NCBI GenBank assembly: GCA_023423675.1
Contig: JAFAFD010000064.1
Span: 1-11,542, forward strand
Length of the DNA: 11,542 nt
Direction: 5' to 3'
From: Pseudomonadota bacterium
GTDB taxonomy: Bacteria; Pseudomonadota; Gammaproteobacteria; Xanthomonadales; Xanthomonadaceae
Shown: positions 7,747-11,542 of the stretch, in pieces
Layout: every line of letters starts with the position of its first letter
Position numbering within the stretch: the stretch's first letter is position 1
Made by a program: the position numbers and the translations under genes
Notes under the pieces: model-generated
Seen by the model: only the letters and a program-made list of their open reading frames with translations
Told to the model about the DNA's origin: nothing
Database searches by the model: none

Positions 7747-8634
7747 TCAGAGCGGGTTCGCGTCGAGGAAGGCGCGGATTTCCGGCACCAGCACTTCGTG
7801 CTTGTCTTCCAGCACGTAATGCCCGGCATCCTCGAAGGCGTGCACCTGGGCCTTCGGCAGCGCGGCCTGGAAGCCTTCCAGGAAGTGGTGGTCGAACACG
7901 AAGTCACGCAGGCCCCAGCCGATGAAGGCCGGGCGGTCGGCGAACGACGGCAGCGCCTGGCCGGCGCGCTCCAGCAGCGACCAAGCCTTGTCGGCCGGCG
8001 ACAGCGGGATGTCCTGCATGAAGCGGATTGTGCTGATGCGGTTGGCATAGCTGTTGTACGGCGACACGTAGGCGCGGCGCACATCGGCCGGCATCTTCCG
8101 TTCCACGCCCAGCCACGAGGCACCGGACGAGAACGCATTGAAGGTGCGGATGATCCACTCGCCGATCTTCCAGTGGCGGCCCAGCCCGATCTGCCACGGC
8201 ATCTTCTTGGCCGCCGGCATCGGGAAAGCGGCGGTGTTGAGCACCACCAGGCGCTTCACCTGCGCGTGGTGCGACAGCGCCCAGCCGAAGCCGATCATGC
8301 CGCCCCAGTCGTGCACGGCCAGGGTGACCGGGCCGGTGATGCCCAGGTGCTTCAGCAGCGCCTCCAGGTCATCCACGCGCGACTGCAGGGTGTACTCGTA
8401 GCGCTGGTCGTCGGGCTTGTCCGACAGGCCCATGCCGATGTGGTCCGGCACGATGCAGCGGTACGTGTCCGACAGGCCGGCCACCAGCGTGCGCCAGTAA
8501 TAGCTCCACGACGGGTTGCCGTGCACCATCACCACCACCTCGCCATCGCGCGGGCCTTCGTCGAGATAGCTCATCGACAGGCCGGGACGGACCTCGAAAC
8601 GCTGCGGGTGGGCGGGGTAACCGGGGAGATTCAT
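7747..8634 (-). CDS. oleB: OleB, beta-lactone decarboxylase (alpha/beta hydrolase) of olefin synthesis
   Basis: OleB removes CO2 from the beta-lactone made by OleC, giving the cis-olefin. It is 295 residues and resembles haloalkane dehalogenases, as known OleB proteins do. HGNPSWSYYW (38-47) supplies the oxyanion region, the aspartate nucleophile is D109 in VHDWGG, the acid is probably D244 in WGLRD, and the histidine is H272 in AGHYV. The Asp nucleophile in place of Ser agrees with the decarboxylase mechanism. A plain haloalkane dehalogenase is the alternative, but oleA, oleC and oleD nearby make OleB the better reading. The start lies 24 bases after the fic stop, with GAAGAG as a possible ribosome binding site, so oleB is probably transcribed with fic. 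Downstream it converges with ykgJ. OleB fused to OleC is known in other phyla; here the two are separate and not adjacent. Confidence 0.92.
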   Translation of the reverse strand: MNLPGYPAHPQRFEVRPGLSMSYLDEGPRDGEVVVMVHGNPSWSYYWRTLVAGLSDTYRCIVPDHIGMGLSDKPDDQRYEYTLQSRVDDLEALLKHLGITGPVTLAVHDWGGMIGFGWALSHHAQVKRLVVLNTAAFPMPAAKKMPWQIGLGRHWKIGEWIIRTFNAFSSGASWLGVERKMPADVRRAYVSPYNSYANRISTIRFMQDIPLSPADKAWSLLERAGQALPSFADRPAFIGWGLRDFVFDHHFLEGFQAALPKAQVHAFEDAGHYVLEDKHEVLVPEIRAFLDANPL

Positions 8635-8658
8635 GGGCAGCTCTTCAGTAGTGGGACA

Positions 8659-9777
8659 TCACTGCGCGACCGTGGGCGGCAGCATGTAATGTTGAGGGGA
8701 ATGCAGGTTGTCGGAGAGCAGGCGCAGGTAGGCGGGGTGCAGGAACAGCTTTTCCTTGCCCATCCGCTGTTCCTGCAACATGCCCACGTCCACCAGCTCG
8801 CGCAGATAGCGTGCAGCGGTTTCGCGGCGTGCGATTCCGGCGTCGACGAGGTTCTGGATGCGGCAGTAGGGCTGACTGAACAAGACATCCACCAACTCGC
8901 GGCTGTAGATCTTGGGACGATGCGCGCGCACCCAATCGCAGGCCTGCTCGTGCAGCTGGCGGATGGCGTGGATCTTCGCACCCGTCCAACGCGCTGTGTC
9001 GGCGACCGCCTCCAGCATGTAAGCGATCCATGCCGCCCAGCCACCGTCGCGCGTGACGCCGAGCAACAGACGGTAGTAAGCCGCCTTGCGCTCGATGATG
9101 TAGCGCGAGAGGTAGAGCACCGGCACGTCAAGCAGATCCTGCTCCACCAGCATCAGCAGATTCAGTACCCGACCGGTGCGACCGTTGCCATCGGTGAAGG
9201 GATGGATCGCCTCGAACTGGTAATGCGCCACGGCCATGCGGATGAGCGGATCGATGTCCCGCTCTTCATGGATGAAACGCTCCCAGTTGGCCAGCTTTTC
9301 GCGCAGCAGGGTCTCACCCACCGGCGGCGTGTAGATCAGCTCACCGTTCTGCTGGTTGACCAGAGCCGTCCCAGGCACACGCCGCACCTGCATGTCCGCG
9401 TCCTTGATGCGGCTGCAGACCCGTTCAGCGGTATGGGTACAAAGCGGCCGTTCCGCCAATGACTGGAAGCCTTCCTGCAGTGCACTCCGATAGCGCAACG
9501 CTTCCCGGGTGGCCGGATCTGCTGCGCCTTGGTGGTCTGCAAAACGGAACAGTTCGTCGGTGGTGGTGACGATGTTCTCGATCTCCGAGCTTGCCTGCGC
9601 CTCAAGCAACGGGATGGTGTTGATCAGCACCGCCGGGTTGGGCAGGTGACCGGTGGCCTGCCGCAGCGAGGCCAGCGCCTTGTGAGCTTCGATGCAGGCC
9701 TTCAGCAGCGCCCGGGTTTCGAGCTCGGCGGCAGGCGGCAGCAGCGGCAGATCGTTGTAGGGCGTCTGGGCATCCAT
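8659..9777 (-). CDS. Fic-family protein adenylyltransferase, SoFic-like, with C-terminal winged helix
   Basis: This 372-residue protein should transfer AMP from ATP to protein hydroxyls. The Fic motif [12 protein letters not shown] is complete at residues 192-203 (H192 catalytic, D196, N198, R200, R203). An N-terminal inhibitory-helix motif SSEIEN at 63-68 fits the (S/T)xxxE(G/N) rule, with E67 the expected blocking residue, making this a self-inhibited class II Fic. Residues about 285-355 form a winged-helix-like end. The length equals that I recall for Shewanella oneidensis SoFic. The ATG at 9777 is forced by an upstream in-frame stop; no good ribosome binding site precedes it. It sits between oleA (163-base gap) and oleB (24-base gap), where no Fic protein is needed for olefin synthesis. 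Hand-counted 60-base samples gave 55, 58 and 67% GC, against 68, 72 and 80% in oleC and oleB samples, a modest hint of transfer. The target is unknown. Confidence 0.92.
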   Translation of the reverse strand: MDAQTPYNDLPLLPPAAELETRALLKACIEAHKALASLRQATGHLPNPAVLINTIPLLEAQASSEIENIVTTTDELFRFADHQGAADPATREALRYRSALQEGFQSLAERPLCTHTAERVCSRIKDADMQVRRVPGTALVNQQNGELIYTPPVGETLLREKLANWERFIHEERDIDPLIRMAVAHYQFEAIHPFTDGNGRTGRVLNLLMLVEQDLLDVPVLYLSRYIIERKAAYYRLLLGVTRDGGWAAWIAYMLEAVADTARWTGAKIHAIRQLHEQACDWVRAHRPKIYSRELVDVLFSQPYCRIQNLVDAGIARRETAARYLRELVDVGMLQEQRMGKEKLFLHPAYLRLLSDNLHSPQHYMLPPTVAQ

Positions 9778-9787
9778 ACGGCCGGCT

Positions 9788-9826
9788 CATGTCGATGGAA
9801 TCGACATGATGCCGCTGATATGTCGA
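9788..9826. promoter_or_regulatory. perfect 21-bp palindrome plus a third half-site before fic (candidate operator)
   Basis: CATGTCGAT (9788-9796) and ATCGACATG (9800-9808) are exact inverted arms around the spacer GGA. A third ATGTCGA occurs at 9820-9826. The palindrome ends 10 bases before the fic start codon, inside the region that should hold the fic leader. The surroundings (9815-9842) are locally AT-rich. Perfect symmetry and half-site repetition are typical of an operator. The winged-helix end of Fic makes self-regulation conceivable, but the binding protein is unknown. Confidence 0.5.
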
Positions 9827-9897
9827 AAAAGTAACGTTTTTCGCGCATGAACCGCCAGAAAGGGACCAGTCCGCCCCGGTTACCAACGGGCATCGCG

Positions 9898-9934
9898 TCG
9901 GATCCGGTCCAGATCCGCCATACAGCGGATCCGG
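9898..9934. terminator. GGATCCGG repeats and hairpin after oleA
   Basis: GATCCGC (9912-9918) and GCGGATC (9925-9931) form a perfect 7-bp stem with a 6-base loop, starting about 10 bases past the oleA stop on the minus strand. CGGATCCGG also occurs at 9899-9907 and 9926-9934. It may end or weaken oleA transcripts before fic. No U-run follows, so the function is uncertain. Together with the palindrome nearer fic it accounts for most structure in the 163-base gap; I see no gene there. Confidence 0.4.
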
Positions 9935-9940
9935 AAAGGC

Positions 9941-10957
9941 TTACCAGACCACTTCAGCCATCGAGCAGTTCAGGCCCGAGCCGATGCCCAGAAGCGCGAT
10001 GCGATCGCCCTTCTTCAGCTTGCCCAGCTGCTTGAGCTTGCTCAGCACGATCGGCACCGAGGCCGGGCCGATGTTGCCGTGCTCACCGAAGATGGTCATG
10101 ACCTTCTTCGGGTCGATGCCGAAGTTCTTGATGAACGCGGCGGTGTGCGGCTGGCTGACCTGGTGGATGACGAACTGGTCCAGTTCCTCCACGGCCCAGC
10201 CAAGGGCGATCTTGGCGGCGGCAAAGGTCTTCTGCGCCAGCTTGATGCCTTCGATCAGCAGCAGGCGGGTATCGGTGACCATGCGGTCCAGGTTGCCCAG
10301 GCACAGCTGGTTCCACTCGGTGGCCGAGCGGGTCACGCCACCCTTGTAGCGCGGGGCGTCGGGCACCAGCTCCGAGCGCGCCATCACCATGGCGGCGGCA
10401 CCCGAACCGGTGGTCAGGGCGGCCAGCTCGTTGCGGAAGTCGTCGGCGGTGACGTCCGGGGCGGTCATGCGCTCCAGGGTCTTTTCGTACACCAGGTTGG
10501 CGGTCTCGCCATCCACCACCAGCGCGTAGTCGATGTCACCGCGCTCGAGCATGCGTGCGGCGATGTCCATGCCGTTGATGAAGGCCAGGCAGGCATTGGC
10601 GACATCGAAGGTCATGCACTCGTCGCTGACGCCGAGGTTGCCGGAGACGATGGAGGCCGTGGACGGCTCCAGGTAGTCGCGGCTGACCGAGGTGTTGACC
10701 AGCAGGCCAACCTGGCCGGCGGTGATGCCGGCGTCTTCCAGCGCCTTGCGGCCGGCCATGGTGGCGGCATCGGAGGCGAGGACGCCGTGGTCCCACAGGC
10801 GGCGGGCGTGGATGCCGGCGATATCGCCGAGCACGTCGGTGCGGATGCCGAGGCGATCCAACGTGGGCTGCAGCCGTTCGTTGATTTCCTTGGTCGTCAG
10901 CGTATGCGGCGCGTCGACGTGTGCCAGGCCGGCGATCGAGACATTCTTGAAGAGCAT
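9941..10957 (-). CDS. oleA: OleA, thiolase-superfamily acyl-CoA condensing enzyme of olefin synthesis
   Basis: OleA joins two long-chain fatty acyl-CoAs head to head to give a 2-alkyl-3-keto acid, the first step of the pathway. From the ATG at 10957 it is 338 residues and resembles X. campestris OleA along its full length as I remember it. The nucleophile is C123 (ANACLAF), the glutamate E97 (DYLEPST) corresponds to the second-subunit residue, and H265 (VIHQV) and N295 (GEHGNIG) complete the site; these match the published Cys143, Glu117, His285 and Asn315 with a constant offset of 20. A TTG start 15 bases earlier would add MALTS, but family members begin at MLFKN. Neither start has a good ribosome binding site. 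A FabH-type ketosynthase is the alternative, but the ole context and residues favour OleA. It leads the ole locus but is separated from oleB by fic. Confidence 0.95.
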   Translation of the reverse strand: MLFKNVSIAGLAHVDAPHTLTTKEINERLQPTLDRLGIRTDVLGDIAGIHARRLWDHGVLASDAATMAGRKALEDAGITAGQVGLLVNTSVSRDYLEPSTASIVSGNLGVSDECMTFDVANACLAFINGMDIAARMLERGDIDYALVVDGETANLVYEKTLERMTAPDVTADDFRNELAALTTGSGAAAMVMARSELVPDAPRYKGGVTRSATEWNQLCLGNLDRMVTDTRLLLIEGIKLAQKTFAAAKIALGWAVEELDQFVIHQVSQPHTAAFIKNFGIDPKKVMTIFGEHGNIGPASVPIVLSKLKQLGKLKKGDRIALLGIGSGLNCSMAEVVW

Positions 10958-10994
10958 CGAGGTTAGCGCCAAGGCTCAGGCAAAAGGGGGCGCT

Positions 10995-11000
10995 ATTCTA
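10995..11000 (-). promoter_or_regulatory. candidate -10 box of oleA
   Basis: TAGAAT (minus strand, within TTATAGAATAG) differs from TATAAT at one base and lies in the only AT-rich stretch before oleA, 37 bases upstream of its ATG. The region 17 bases further up has no good -35 hexamer, so the promoter may need an activator or may be weak. The interval 10958-11058 holds nothing else I can name. Confidence 0.35.
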
Positions 11001-11058
11001 TAACTCCGGGGCTTTAACCGCATCTTTACGAATTCAGCCTTGGCCGTATGGTGCCCGC

Positions 11059-11376
11059 TCAGCGCGGCGGGCACTGGAAGGCGGCGAAGCGCTGGCTGCC
11101 ATCGGCCGGGGCTGCAGCGGCCTGCACGGCGTTGGCGCCGGCACTGGGGGCTTCGTTGCGGGCCAGGGTTTCCAGCTCTTCCTGCACGCGCAGCGGGTTG
11201 CGGTTGTAGAAGCCGACCTTGCTCTTCACGGTCACCACGACCTCACCCTTGGTGATGCAGCCCGCCGGCAGCGGGCCCGCCGGGAGCACGCGCACGGTCC
11301 TGCCGGCCGGTTCCATCGGCACCCAGGTGCAGGCCGTGACGGTGAGCAGCAGGGAGGACAGCAGCAGAAGGCGCAT
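11059..11376 (-). CDS. small DUF4156-type lipoprotein
   Basis: The 105-residue protein has a lipoprotein signal: MR, then the hydrophobic run LLLLSSLLLTV, then lipobox VTAC with C16 as the lipidated cysteine. The mature part contains GCITKGEVVVTVKSKVGF, NPLRVQEELETLARNEA, GANAV and a final FAAFQCPP, the pattern of the DUF4156 family of outer-membrane or periplasmic lipoproteins of unknown function. C40 and C102 could form a disulphide. AGGA at 11384-11387 is well spaced from the ATG at 11376. The gene runs in the same direction as oleA, 101 bases upstream, but oleA has its own candidate promoter, so joint expression is doubtful. No link with olefin synthesis is evident. Confidence 0.82.
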   Translation of the reverse strand: MRLLLLSSLLLTVTACTWVPMEPAGRTVRVLPAGPLPAGCITKGEVVVTVKSKVGFYNRNPLRVQEELETLARNEAPSAGANAVQAAAAPADGSQRFAAFQCPPR

Positions 11377-11452
11377 GGGCAGATCCTGAAAGGGTATGGG
11401 GCGATTCTGCCTGAACAGCCTGAATCGGGGGTAGCCGGGGCCGGGGAAAGAA

Positions 11453-11516
11453 GGGGTCAGGCCCCCCGACAGGGGGCTCTGATCCCAGATGCGGGCTGGG
11501 GGTCGGACCCCGCCCG
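11453..11516. repeat. GC-rich GGGGTC inverted-repeat cluster at the right edge
   Basis: GGGGTCAG with a C-run at 11453-11467 pairs imperfectly with the G-run and CTGATCCC ending at 11485. A second element, CGGGC to GCCCG at 11492-11516, encloses the near-palindrome GGGGTC-G-GACCCC at 11499-11511. Both share arms with the hairpin at 7701-7737. The remaining sequence from 11377 to the window edge holds the lipoprotein leader (AGGA site) and a G/C-homopolymer-rich end; no gene is seen there. Confidence 0.55.
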
Positions 11517-11542
11517 GGGGGAGGGGTGCGCCCCCAGGCCGC

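Noticed and set aside
7747..8634. haloalkane dehalogenase instead of OleB
   Set aside because: The fold and Asp nucleophile are shared, but OleA, OleC and OleD in the same locus make beta-lactone decarboxylase the better call.
9111..9125. GTAGAGCACC in fic as an SMAG element
   Set aside because: It lacks the inverted stem that follows GTAG in true elements and is coding sequence.
7798..9462. 554-codon open frame on the plus strand
   Set aside because: It runs antisense through both oleB and fic, crosses their junction and carries no motif.
9702..9893. 63-codon minus-strand frame before fic
   Set aside because: Most of it overlaps fic out of frame, it has no family resemblance, and the non-overlapping part contains the palindrome.
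9847..10035. 62-codon plus-strand frame in the oleA-fic gap
   Set aside because: It runs antisense into oleA and has low-complexity Ser/Pro/Arg content.

Overview
The window is high-GC bacterial DNA from the Xanthomonadaceae, most likely Stenotrophomonas. The taxonomic call rests on two things. SMAG-type palindromic repeats (GTAG at one end, then a GTCGA or GCCGA stem) occur at three sites. There is also a complete long-chain olefin (ole) gene set whose proteins resemble those I remember from S. maltophilia and Xanthomonas campestris. No database was searched.

Layout from left to right. (a) 59-2930, minus strand: a tight three-gene unit, ubiJ - ubiB - class I O-methyltransferase, with overlaps of 4 and 13 nt. 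UbiJ and UbiB serve ubiquinone biosynthesis; the methyltransferase is not UbiE and its substrate is unknown. A SMAG dimer follows the unit, and another lies in the divergent interval before ddlA. (b) 3130-4215, plus strand: a DdlA-type D-alanine--D-alanine ligase. It ends in a 27-bp SMAG hairpin that it shares with the convergent 51-residue DUF1328/YtjA-like membrane protein gene at 4297-4452. (c) 4574-10957: the ole locus, mostly on the minus strand, read in transcription order as oleA, fic, oleB, then ykgJ on the opposite strand, then oleC and oleD. (d) 11059-11376, minus strand: a small DUF4156-type lipoprotein. The right end holds GC-rich GGGGTC inverted repeats related to the one between ykgJ and oleB.

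How the genes work together. OleA condenses two fatty acyl-CoAs to a beta-keto acid, OleD reduces it to a beta-hydroxy acid, OleC closes this to a beta-lactone using ATP, and OleB decarboxylates the lactone to a cis-olefin. All four proteins keep their key residues. The locus is broken up: a 372-residue SoFic-like AMP transferase gene, preceded by a perfect 21-bp palindrome, sits between oleA and oleB, and a convergent/divergent cysteine-cluster gene separates oleB from oleC. Transcription therefore probably runs as at least three units (oleA; fic-oleB; oleC-oleD).

No gene-free interval exceeds 300 bases. I saw no tRNA, rRNA, CRISPR array, insertion sequence or integrase. The best candidates for something undescribed are the fic gene with its palindrome inside the ole locus, and the methyltransferase coupled to ubiJ-ubiB.
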